Of a stretch of 9,780 nt of DNA, positions 1-5,418 are shown in pieces (position 1 is the stretch's first letter; every line of letters starts with the position of its first letter). The notes beneath the pieces are model-generated. The model saw only the letters and a program-made list of their open reading frames with translations, had not been told where the DNA came from and did no database searches. This DNA comes from CAHJXF01 sp039936235 (GTDB taxonomy: Bacteria; Pseudomonadota; Gammaproteobacteria; Burkholderiales; Burkholderiaceae_D), in the NCBI GenBank assembly GCA_039936235.1, contig JBDTIS010000172.1:1-9780 (forward strand). The letters are read 5' to 3'. A program made the position numbers and the translations under genes.

Positions 1-649
1 TGCGGACCGGGTCGGTGGTGCGGCCGAACTCCGAGTCGACGGTGGACAGCGCCGCTTCGGCTTCTTCTTCGGCATCGTCGTCGCTGGTCGCGACCGGCGC
101 GTTGTCGTTGATCAGCAGCGTCTCGGCATCGGGCGCCTGGTCGTAGACCGCGATCCCCATGTCGTTGAACGTGCCGATGATGCCTTCGATGGCTTCGGCA
201 TCGACGACGTCGTCGGGCAGGTGATCGTTGATCTCGGCGTAGGTCAGGAAGCCGCGCTCCTTGCCGAGCTTGATCAGCGTCTTCAGCTTGGTCCGACGGG
301 CCTCGAGTTCTTCTTCCGTGCCGGGCTGACGGGCGGCCAGTGCCTCGCGCAGGAAGGCCTTTTCCTTGGCCTTGCGCTCACGCGCCTTCAGCTTCTCGTT
401 CGGCGCGGAAACCTTGACGGCCGGCTTGCCGGCAACCGGAGCGCCGGCGGCGGCCTTGACAGGCGCGGCGGCAGCAGGAACGCCCGCCCCGACGTCCTTC
501 GGCGGGATCGGCTTGACCGTGGCACGACCGTTCACGGCCGTGGTCGGCCCCGCGGCCGCCCGGGTCGCGACGCGCGACGCACCTTTGCCGGCAGGAGTGG
601 CGCTCTTGGCTGCGGAAGACGGGGTCTTTTTGGAAGAAGGCTGCGACAT
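1..649 (-). CDS. rpoD: RNA polymerase sigma factor RpoD (sigma-70), N-terminal part
   Basis: This is the primary sigma factor, which directs RNA polymerase core to housekeeping promoters. The window holds the first 216 codons; the gene continues past the left edge, so core-binding and promoter-recognition regions 2 to 4 are not visible. Residues 1-82 are a low-complexity tail rich in Ala, Pro and Lys. Residues 84-130 are charged and helical. Residues 119-180 (from RRTKLKTLIKLGKERG through LTYAEINDHLP to FNDMGIAVYD) match sigma region 1.1, which blocks premature DNA binding by free sigma. An acidic stretch (DDDAEEEAEAA, 190-200) follows, and STVDSEFGRTTDPVR (202-216) is the start of region 1.2. 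The ATG at 649 is preceded by AGGA about seven bases upstream. The gene lies 333 bases after dnaG, its usual partner. The family call is firm; only the exact length of the N-terminal tail depends on the start choice. Confidence 0.96.
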   Translation of the reverse strand, partial: MSQPSSKKTPSSAAKSATPAGKGASRVATRAAAGPTTAVNGRATVKPIPPKDVGAGVPAAAAPVKAAAGAPVAGKPAVKVSAPNEKLKARERKAKEKAFLREALAARQPGTEEELEARRTKLKTLIKLGKERGFLTYAEINDHLPDDVVDAEAIEGIIGTFNDMGIAVYDQAPDAETLLINDNAPVATSDDDAEEEAEAALSTVDSEFGRTTDPVR

Positions 650-685
650 GAAATTTCCTGGCTGTGTGCTGCACGGTCATGGCAC

Positions 686-704
686 GTGCGGATAGTCACC
701 GCAC
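686..704 (-). promoter_or_regulatory. Perfect hairpin in the rpoD leader
   Basis: On the minus strand GTGCGG and CCGCAC pair perfectly around a seven-base loop (TGACTAT). The hairpin ends 37 bases upstream of the rpoD start codon. It has no T-run, so it is not an intrinsic terminator; it could be an mRNA processing or stability element. Six base pairs can arise by chance in GC-rich DNA. Confidence 0.35.
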
Positions 705-710
705 ATGGGG
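703..710 (-). promoter_or_regulatory. Sigma-32-like -10 element upstream of rpoD
   Basis: Minus-strand CCCCATGT fits the heat-shock sigma factor -10 consensus CCCCATNT at every specified position. It would start a transcript about 45-50 bases before the rpoD ATG. The partner is weak: the nearest CTTGAA-like box (CCCTTTGG, around 735-742) is about 20 bases upstream instead of the usual 13-17. E. coli rpoD does have a heat-shock promoter, which makes the idea reasonable, but the sequence alone does not prove it. Confidence 0.25.
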
Positions 711-982
711 CCGCGTCGCCGGGTTTCTACCCAAAGGGCTTGGCGAATAAAGGGAAAACGGGAAGACCACCGGAATCGCTCCGTGCCCGAAGGCTGACGA
801 TTTTCGCGTTGGCGCAATGATTCCTGGGACGCAATCGCTCGACGGGGTTCGGGTGAGTCGCGGGATGACCTCGGGTACCGCGGCGGTTGCTCTCCATCGA
901 GCGAGGAACCGCGCATGTTAACAGGGCCGACCTGCAATTTCCAGCTTCGCCGCGAACCGGATCGGCGTAGACGTCGCATGGC

Positions 983-2878
983 TCAGGATTCACGCTGCAG
1001 GCGGCCCTGTTCTTCGACGAGACGGCGGAACGCCTCCTTGTTGTCGTCCCCGGCCAACCCTTCGCGGGCGATCCTGTCGAGTTCGGCGCGGATGATCTGG
1101 CCGCGCATCCGGCGGATCGTGTCGCGCAATTCCAGCGCCCGGGCTGCCTTGCGTTGTTCGCGTCGCTCGGCCTCGACCGCTTCCTTCGCTTCGTCCGCGG
1201 CGGTCCGCAGCAGCAGGTCGCGGCGGTATTCGTCGACCGCGAGGATGTCCTGCATCAGCGACTCGTAGGTCTCGCGGCTCGGCGACTCGCGCAACGCGTC
1301 CGACATCGCGATGAAATCGACGTCCGGCCCCTGCGCCTTCGCAGCGGCGATCGTCTCGGTGATCAGGTCGCGCGCGTCGTCGGACGCCTCTTCGAGCGTC
1401 GCGATGTCGGACGCGCTCAATCCGTGCGCGTGCACCGGATACATGATCAGGGCGCTCAGGGCGCGCTGCGCGAGGCCCTGCGGGGGCTTGCGATCGATAC
1501 GCCGTGGCCGCGCGCGGCGGCTGGCCGAGACCTGCGCGATCTGGAACGAATCGAGGATTTCCTCGACCGCCGCGCCGGTCGTCGTCGCGAGCGAGCGGAC
1601 GATCTGCATCCGCACCGCACCCGCCGGCAGCGCCTTGACGAGCGGCCGCGCGTCGAACAACGCCTTCGCCCGGCCTTCGGCGTTGCGCAGGTCGTTCGTC
1701 CGCGCGATCTCGCGCAGCACGTATTCGGACAGCGGCAGGGCCTTGCCGACGGCTTCCAGGAAGCCGTCGCGACCGTGTTCGCGGATGTAGCTGTCGGGGT
1801 CGTGCTCGGTCGGCAGGAACAGGAAGGCCAGCGCCTTCTCGTCGGTCGCCAGCGGCAGCGATGCTTCCAGCGCGCGCCACGCGGCCTTGCGCCCTGCCGT
1901 GTCGCCGTCGAAGCTGAACACGACGCGGTCGGTCTGGCGCAGCAGCTTCTGCACGTGGGTCGGCGTACACGCGGTACCGAGGGTCGCGACGGCGTTGGCG
2001 ACGCCGAGCTGCGCGAGCGCGACGACGTCCATGTAGCCCTCGACGACCAGAGCGAAGCCGGCCTCGCGGATCGCCTGGCGCGCCTCGAACAGACCGTACA
2101 GTTCCTGACCCTTCTGGAACACCGCGGTCTCCGGCGAGTTGAGATACTTCGGCTCGCCTTCGTCGATGATGCGGCCGCCGAAGCCGATCACGCGACCGCG
2201 GCCATTGCGGATCGGAAACATGACGCGATCGCGAAAACGGTCGTAGAAGCGTGACGGCGCAGCCGCTTCGTCGCCGGATTCATCCTGCTTCGCGATGACG
2301 AGGCCGGCGTCGACCAGCACCGCGCTGCGATAGTCCTCGAACGCGGCCTGCAGACCGGTCCAGCCGTCCGGCGCGTAGCCCATCCCGAAACGCGCGGCGA
2401 CCTCGCCGGTCAGCCCGCGCTTCTTCAGGTAGCCGATGGCACGTTGGGAACCGCGCAGCGCATTGCGATAGAAGCCGGCCGCGATCTCGAGCGCGTCGAT
2501 CAGGACCGAGGCTCGCGTCGCCGATTCGTCGAAGGCTTCGCCGCCTCCCGCCTCGCCGCTGGCGCCGCCTTCGATCGCATGACCGCGCGTCTCGGGCACC
2601 GTCATGCCGACCGACTGGGCGAGATCGCGGACCGCCTCGGGGAAGGTCAGGCCGCTGTATTCGATCAGGAAGCCGAGCGCCGTCCCGTGCGCGCCGCAGC
2701 CGAAGCAGTGATAGAACTGTTTCGTCGGGCTGACCGAGAACGACGGCGACTTCTCGTTGTGAAAGGGACAGAGCCCCATGAAGTTCGCGCCGCCCTTGCG
2801 CAGCTTGACGTGACGCCCGACCACCTCGACCACGTCGACCCGCTGCAGCAGGTCGTCGATGAACGACTGCGGGATCAC
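983..2878 (-). CDS. dnaG: DNA primase DnaG
   Basis: DnaG makes the short RNA primers for leading- and lagging-strand synthesis and works with the DnaB helicase at the fork. The 631-residue product has the full family layout. The N-terminal CHC2 zinc-binding domain has ligands C37, H40, C58 and C61. A Gly/Glu-rich linker spans about 96-120. The RNA-polymerase core includes EPKYLNSPET (242-251) and a TOPRIM fold with the metal-binding glutamate E280 (VVEGYMDVV) and the DGD pair D324/D326 (FSFDGDTAGR). A charged helical C-terminal helicase-interaction domain covers about 435-631. The start is GTG at 2878, supported by the conserved N-terminus MIPQSFIDDLLQRVDVVEVV. There is no clear Shine-Dalgarno sequence; a ten-codon ORF ends on the start codon instead. 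The gene lies 34 bases after yqeY and is probably co-transcribed with it. Confidence 0.98.
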   Translation of the reverse strand: MIPQSFIDDLLQRVDVVEVVGRHVKLRKGGANFMGLCPFHNEKSPSFSVSPTKQFYHCFGCGAHGTALGFLIEYSGLTFPEAVRDLAQSVGMTVPETRGHAIEGGASGEAGGGEAFDESATRASVLIDALEIAAGFYRNALRGSQRAIGYLKKRGLTGEVAARFGMGYAPDGWTGLQAAFEDYRSAVLVDAGLVIAKQDESGDEAAAPSRFYDRFRDRVMFPIRNGRGRVIGFGGRIIDEGEPKYLNSPETAVFQKGQELYGLFEARQAIREAGFALVVEGYMDVVALAQLGVANAVATLGTACTPTHVQKLLRQTDRVVFSFDGDTAGRKAAWRALEASLPLATDEKALAFLFLPTEHDPDSYIREHGRDGFLEAVGKALPLSEYVLREIARTNDLRNAEGRAKALFDARPLVKALPAGAVRMQIVRSLATTTGAAVEEILDSFQIAQVSASRRARPRRIDRKPPQGLAQRALSALIMYPVHAHGLSASDIATLEEASDDARDLITETIAAAKAQGPDVDFIAMSDALRESPSRETYESLMQDILAVDEYRRDLLLRTAADEAKEAVEAERREQRKAARALELRDTIRRMRGQIIRAELDRIAREGLAGDDNKEAFRRLVEEQGRLQRES

Positions 2879-2907
2879 GCCGTGCGGCCGATCGAAGCCG
2901 GATTCAT
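2875..2907 (-). CDS. Possible ten-codon mini-ORF overlapping the dnaG start
   Basis: An ATG at 2907 opens a frame reading MNPASIGRTA, and its TGA shares bases with the dnaG GTG start (GTGA overlap). The ATG sits five bases after the yqeY stop codon, so ribosomes finishing yqeY could reinitiate here and be delivered to the dnaG GTG, which lacks its own Shine-Dalgarno sequence. The peptide resembles nothing known. A frame this short occurs easily by chance, so the coupling role is inference. Confidence 0.2.
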   Translation of the reverse strand: MNPASIGRTA

Positions 2908-2912
2908 CCGCG

Positions 2913-3359
2913 TCAGGCGGTCAGCGCGGCCTTTACGAGCCCGGAGACGCGCGTCATGTCGGCGCGTCCGGCCATCTTCGGCTTGAGTTCGGCCATCACC
3001 TTGCCCATACCCTGCGGTCCGGAAACACCGAGCGCGGCGATCGTGGCGGCGATCTCGTCGGCGATCTCCGCATCGGTCATCGCTTTCGGGAGATAGGCCG
3101 ACAGGATCTCGATCTCGGCTTGCTCCTTGTCGACCAGATCCTGGCGCGCGGCCTTCTCGAAGGCGGCGACCGAGTCGCGGCGCTGCTTGACGAGCTTGTC
3201 GACGATCGCGAGCACGTCGGCATCGGTCAGCACGACGCGCTCGTCGACTTCCTTCTGCTTGATCGCGGCGGTCAGCATGCGAATCGTCGTCAGACGCGCG
3301 CTGTCCTTCGCGCGCATCGCGTTCTTCATGTCTTCGGTGATGGTCTGCTGAAGAGTCAT
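2913..3359 (-). CDS. yqeY: YqeY/GatB-related domain protein
   Basis: The product is a 148-residue helical protein of the YqeY family, which resembles the C-terminal tRNA-interacting region of GatB, a subunit of the Asp/Glu-tRNA amidotransferase. Its cellular role is not firmly established. The N-terminus (MTLQQTITEDMKNAMRAKD, then TTIRMLTAAIKQKEVDER) and the C-terminal GPQGMGKVMAELKPK (114-128) are family hallmarks. The ATG at 3359 was chosen over a longer in-frame start at 3452 because it gives the family N-terminus, is preceded by GAGGA at good spacing, and avoids the rpsU terminator. It sits between rpsU and dnaG, the usual place for this gene in many proteobacteria. A stand-alone GatB role is unlikely because the catalytic domain is absent. 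Confidence 0.93.
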   Translation of the reverse strand: MTLQQTITEDMKNAMRAKDSARLTTIRMLTAAIKQKEVDERVVLTDADVLAIVDKLVKQRRDSVAAFEKAARQDLVDKEQAEIEILSAYLPKAMTDAEIADEIAATIAALGVSGPQGMGKVMAELKPKMAGRADMTRVSGLVKAALTA

Positions 3360-3402
3360 GGCGGTCCTCGAGAGAGCTGTCGACGCAGCGGCCGACATGG
3401 AA

Positions 3403-3438
3403 TACAAAAGCCCGCTGCGGCGAAAGCCGGAGCGGGCT
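3403..3438 (-). terminator. Intrinsic terminator after rpsU
   Basis: On the minus strand AGCCCGCT (3438-3431) pairs perfectly with AGCGGGCT (3416-3409). Inside it, after a C-C mismatch, CGGC and GCCG pair around a TTTC loop. The stem runs into TTTT (3409-3406), followed by GTATT. This is a classical rho-independent terminator 43 bases after the rpsU stop codon and upstream of yqeY. The T-run is short, so partial readthrough into yqeY-dnaG-rpoD is likely. E. coli has a terminator at the equivalent place after rpsU. Confidence 0.85.
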
Positions 3439-3457
3439 CGAAACGACTGCATGCGCC

Positions 3458-3473
3458 CGGACCGGAAGGTCCG
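3458..3473 (-). promoter_or_regulatory. Second hairpin just downstream of rpsU
   Basis: Minus-strand CGGACC and GGTCCG pair perfectly around a TTCC loop, seven bases after the rpsU stop codon and 19 bases before the intrinsic terminator. There is no T-run. It may protect the 3' end of the short rpsU transcript or block RNA decay. Confidence 0.5.
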
Positions 3474-3480
3474 AAGCGGG

Positions 3481-3693
3481 TCAGTACATCTTTTTCGGGA
3501 GCTGCTGGCTACGAAGGCGCTTGTAATGGCGCTTCACCGCGGCGGCGAGCTTGCGCTTGCGCTCTGCGGTGGGCTTCTCGTAGAACTCGCGCGCGCGGAG
3601 TTCGGTAAGGAGGCCGGTCTTTTCGATCGTGCGCTTGAATCGGCGCAGAGCGACTTCGAAAGGCTCGTTTTCCTTGAGGCGTACTGTCGGCAT
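3481..3693 (-). CDS. rpsU: 30S ribosomal protein bS21
   Basis: bS21 is a small basic protein of the 30S platform, near the 3' end of 16S rRNA, and assists translation initiation. The complete 70-residue product shows the family pattern: MPTVRLKENEPFEVALRRFK, then RTIEKTGLL, REFYEKPTAERKRK and a Lys/Arg-rich tail ending in KRLRSQQLPKKMY. The length equals that of E. coli S21. The ATG at 3693 is fixed by the conserved N-terminus. Unusually, the bases before the ATG are pyrimidine-rich (CCCCCTCCCCA) and contain no Shine-Dalgarno sequence. A good -10 box lies about 58 bases upstream and an intrinsic terminator follows, so rpsU can form a short transcript of its own as well as the head of the yqeY-dnaG-rpoD cluster. 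Confidence 0.98.
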   Translation of the reverse strand: MPTVRLKENEPFEVALRRFKRTIEKTGLLTELRAREFYEKPTAERKRKLAAAVKRHYKRLRSQQLPKKMY

Positions 3694-3744
3694 TGGGGAG
3701 GGGGCAAAAAGGTGGGCGGACCCACGGGTTGCACAAAAGCGAAG
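3694..3744 (-). promoter_or_regulatory. rpsU 5' leader: hairpin, U-run, C-rich tract, no Shine-Dalgarno
   Basis: Read on the minus strand, this leader of about 50 bases carries GTGGG-TCCG-CCCAC (3725-3712), a perfect five-base-pair stem with a tetraloop. One C and then TTTTT (3710-3706) follow, which looks like a weak intrinsic terminator. Next comes a G and the tract CCCCCTCCCC (3704-3695), ending one base before the ATG. The hairpin with U-run could attenuate transcription, and the C-rich tract could pair with purine-rich RNA or simply replace the ribosome-binding site. The elements are visible; any regulatory effect is inference. Confidence 0.45.
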
Positions 3745-3750
3745 CCAGCG

Positions 3751-3756
3751 ATTCTA
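3751..3756 (-). promoter_or_regulatory. Probable rpsU promoter -10 box
   Basis: Minus-strand TAGAAT matches the sigma-70 consensus TATAAT at five of six positions, and would start transcription near 3744, giving a leader of about 50 bases. The -35 region 16-18 bases upstream (around ATTCCATT, 3780-3773) matches TTGACA poorly. It lies in the gap between the flavoprotein gene and rpsU, where the promoter of the macromolecular-synthesis cluster is expected. Confidence 0.5.
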
Positions 3757-3812
3757 GCGGACTTTTGCGAAGAATGGAATGGTGGGACGCGTCGAATTGC
3801 GAATCCGACCCG

Positions 3813-5012
3813 TCAGACCGCCTGACCCGCCGCGAAACCGGAAGACCAGGCCCACTGGAAGTTGTAGCCGCCCAGCCAGCCGGTCACGTCCACCGCCTCG
3901 CCGATGAAGTGCAATCCGGGCGCGTGCCGCGACTCCAGCGTCCTCTGCGACAGCCCGGCCGTGTCGATGCCGCCCGCCGTGACCTCGGCCTTGCGGAAGC
4001 CTTCGGTGCCGTCGGGCGTGAGGCGCCACTGTTCGAGGCCCGCTGCGAACGTCTTCAGGATCCCGTTCGGCACCTCGGCGAGACGTCGATCCGGCACGTC
4101 GCTGCGCGCCTGCCACTCGGCGGCGAGCCGTTTCGGCAGCCACGCGGCGAGGACCTGCGACAGGTTCTGCTTCGACGTGTCCTTCTTCTCCAGCAGTTCG
4201 CGGCACAGATCGACAGCCGGCACGAGATCGATATCGAGTGCCCCACCGGGCTTCCAGTAGCTCGAGATCTGCAGGACGGCCGGACCGGAGAGTCCGCGAT
4301 GCGTGAACAGCAGATCCTCGCGAAAGCGCACCGGCTCGCCGCTCCGCTGTTCGCAGCCGATGTCGACTTCCAGCGCCAGGCCGCTCAACGCGGCAAACGG
4401 TGCCCACGAAGCGGCGTCGAACGTGAGCGGCACCAGCGCGGGTCGCGGCTCGACGATGCGCAGACCGAAGCGTTTCGCCGTCCGGTACGCGAAGTCGGTC
4501 GCGCCGATCTTCGGGATCGACAGGCCGCCGCTCGCGATGACGACGCGCTTCGCGAACAGTGCGCCACCGTCGGTGTCGATCCGGTATCCGTCGACCGCAT
4601 CGGCGGTGAGATCGACGATCCGCACCGGCCTGCGCCAATCGACGCCGCCCGCGTCGCACTCGGCCACCAGCATCGCGATGATCTGCTCGCTGGACTCGTC
4701 GCAGAACAGCTGGCCGCGGTGCTTCTCGTGGAAGCCGATCCGGTAACGCATGACCAGGTCGATGAAGTCCTGCGGCGTGTAGCGCTCGAGCGCGGATCGC
4801 GCGAACCGCGGGTTCTGCGAGATGAAGTTCGCAGGCCCGACGTCGCGGTTCGTGAAGTTGCAGCGGCCGCCGCCCGAGATGCGGATCTTCTCGGCGAGCC
4901 TGGCCGCGTGGTCGAGCAGCACGACCGACCGGCCGCGCTGTCCGGCGACCGCCGCGCACATCATCCCGGCCGCACCGGCGCCGATGACGGCGACGTCGTA
5001 GCGATCGCTCAT
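3813..5012 (-). CDS. YhiN/HI0933-family NAD(P)/FAD-dependent oxidoreductase
   Basis: The 399-residue product is a cytosolic flavoprotein of the HI0933/YhiN (BaiN-like) family; the substrate of most members is unknown. Residues 6-34 form an FAD-binding Rossmann start with GAGAAG at 11-16 and an acidic strand end (VVLLD). The family signature KIRISGGGRCNFTN follows at 42-55. IASGGLSIPKIGATDFAY is an internal dinucleotide-site motif. EVTAGGID and the C-terminal IGEAVDVTGWLGGYN (370-384) complete the second FAD contact. The ATG at 5012 gives the conserved MSDRYDVAVIGAG start; a longer in-frame start at 5207 would run through the upstream gene. It lies ten bases after the cyclotransferase-like gene and has only a weak Shine-Dalgarno sequence, so it is probably translated from the same mRNA. 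The family call is secure; no reaction can be assigned. Confidence 0.92.
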   Translation of the reverse strand: MSDRYDVAVIGAGAAGMMCAAVAGQRGRSVVLLDHAARLAEKIRISGGGRCNFTNRDVGPANFISQNPRFARSALERYTPQDFIDLVMRYRIGFHEKHRGQLFCDESSEQIIAMLVAECDAGGVDWRRPVRIVDLTADAVDGYRIDTDGGALFAKRVVIASGGLSIPKIGATDFAYRTAKRFGLRIVEPRPALVPLTFDAASWAPFAALSGLALEVDIGCEQRSGEPVRFREDLLFTHRGLSGPAVLQISSYWKPGGALDIDLVPAVDLCRELLEKKDTSKQNLSQVLAAWLPKRLAAEWQARSDVPDRRLAEVPNGILKTFAAGLEQWRLTPDGTEGFRKAEVTAGGIDTAGLSQRTLESRHAPGLHFIGEAVDVTGWLGGYNFQWAWSSGFAAGQAV

Positions 5013-5022
5013 CGACTGCGGG

Positions 5023-5418
5023 TCACGCCAGCCGATCGCGGCAGTAGGTCTCGATGAAGCGCTGCATCGCGAACGCGTCGGGCTTCCACGCCGACGCGAG
5101 CAGGCGATCCTCCAGCAGGTAGAGATAGGCCTGCGCGACGTGGGTCGTGCCGTCCGACCCGACGATCGTGACCGCGTCGCGCCGGTATTCGTCGCCTTCG
5201 AATGCATCGAGCCGTGCGAGGTCGTCGTCGTCGACGTTCAGATAGACCACGCCGGTGACGCCGGCGTCCGCCGTCACGACCATCCCCGGATAGGTCTCGC
5301 CATCGATCGCGAAGCGCGCGTGACCATCCAGCCTGGCCTGCATCGAGCGATAGTCGCCGGTGACGACCAGCGACCACACCTCCGGGAACATCAAGGAGCC
5401 GTACGTGAACACGTTCAT
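5023..5418 (-). CDS. Gamma-glutamylcyclotransferase-like (AIG2/GGACT fold) protein
   Basis: The 131-residue product belongs to the gamma-glutamylcyclotransferase/AIG2-like fold. Characterised members release 5-oxoproline from gamma-glutamyl amines or peptides, but most bacterial members lack a tested substrate. Visible motifs are the N-terminal nucleotide-loop-like YGSL (6-9) in MNVFTYGSLMFPEVW, and LARLDAFEGDEYRR (67-80), where E74 is the likely general acid/base by analogy with the family. The C-terminal helix FIETYCRDRL closes the fold. The ATG at 5418 overlaps the stop codon of the methyltransferase gene by one base (TGATG), which points to translational coupling. The flavoprotein gene follows ten bases later. 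There is no signal peptide, so it should be cytosolic. The fold is well supported; the reaction is inferred. Confidence 0.88.
   Translation of the reverse strand: MNVFTYGSLMFPEVWSLVVTGDYRSMQARLDGHARFAIDGETYPGMVVTADAGVTGVVYLNVDDDDLARLDAFEGDEYRRDAVTIVGSDGTTHVAQAYLYLLEDRLLASAWKPDAFAMQRFIETYCRDRLA

Larger units (their letters stand above)
650..982 (-). other. Long dnaG-rpoD intergenic region, no gene seen
   Basis: These 333 bases separate dnaG from rpoD. Open frames overlap the region on both strands, but their translations are Arg/Ser/Pro-rich and resemble no family I know, so I see no protein gene. Read on the minus strand the region contains a sigma-32-like box (CCCCATGT, 710-703), a six-base-pair perfect hairpin directly after it (704-686), and an AT-richer patch near 735-760 with a poor -10-like TTTATT. 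No intrinsic terminator with a T-run follows dnaG, so readthrough from dnaG into rpoD is likely. Its length suggests a separate rpoD promoter and a sizeable 5' leader, but that is inference. Confidence 0.6.

Noticed and set aside
677..993. Two minus-strand open frames in the dnaG-rpoD gap (677-979 and 727-993)
   Set aside because: They overlap each other in different frames. Their translations are Ser/Arg/Pro-rich and unlike any family, and neither has a convincing ribosome-binding site.
1154..2254. A 366-codon plus-strand open frame opposite dnaG
   Set aside because: It is a shadow of a clear, full-length DnaG with intact zinc and TOPRIM residues.
3360..3452. N-terminal extension of YqeY to a start at 3452
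   Set aside because: The extension is translated from the rpsU terminator, and the ATG at 3359 has GAGGA and the conserved family N-terminus.
3789..3812. Imperfect dyad (within 3791-3809) just after the flavoprotein stop, as a terminator
   Set aside because: The stem has an internal mismatch and no T-run, so I could not support a terminator.
3693..5057. A 454-codon plus-strand open frame opposite the flavoprotein gene
   Set aside because: The minus-strand frame carries the FAD motifs, while the plus-strand translation is low-complexity, Arg-rich and without homology I can recognise.
5013..5207. N-terminal extension of the flavoprotein to a start at 5207
   Set aside because: It overlaps the coding region of the cyclotransferase-like gene, and the FAD-binding motif begins right after the ATG at 5012.
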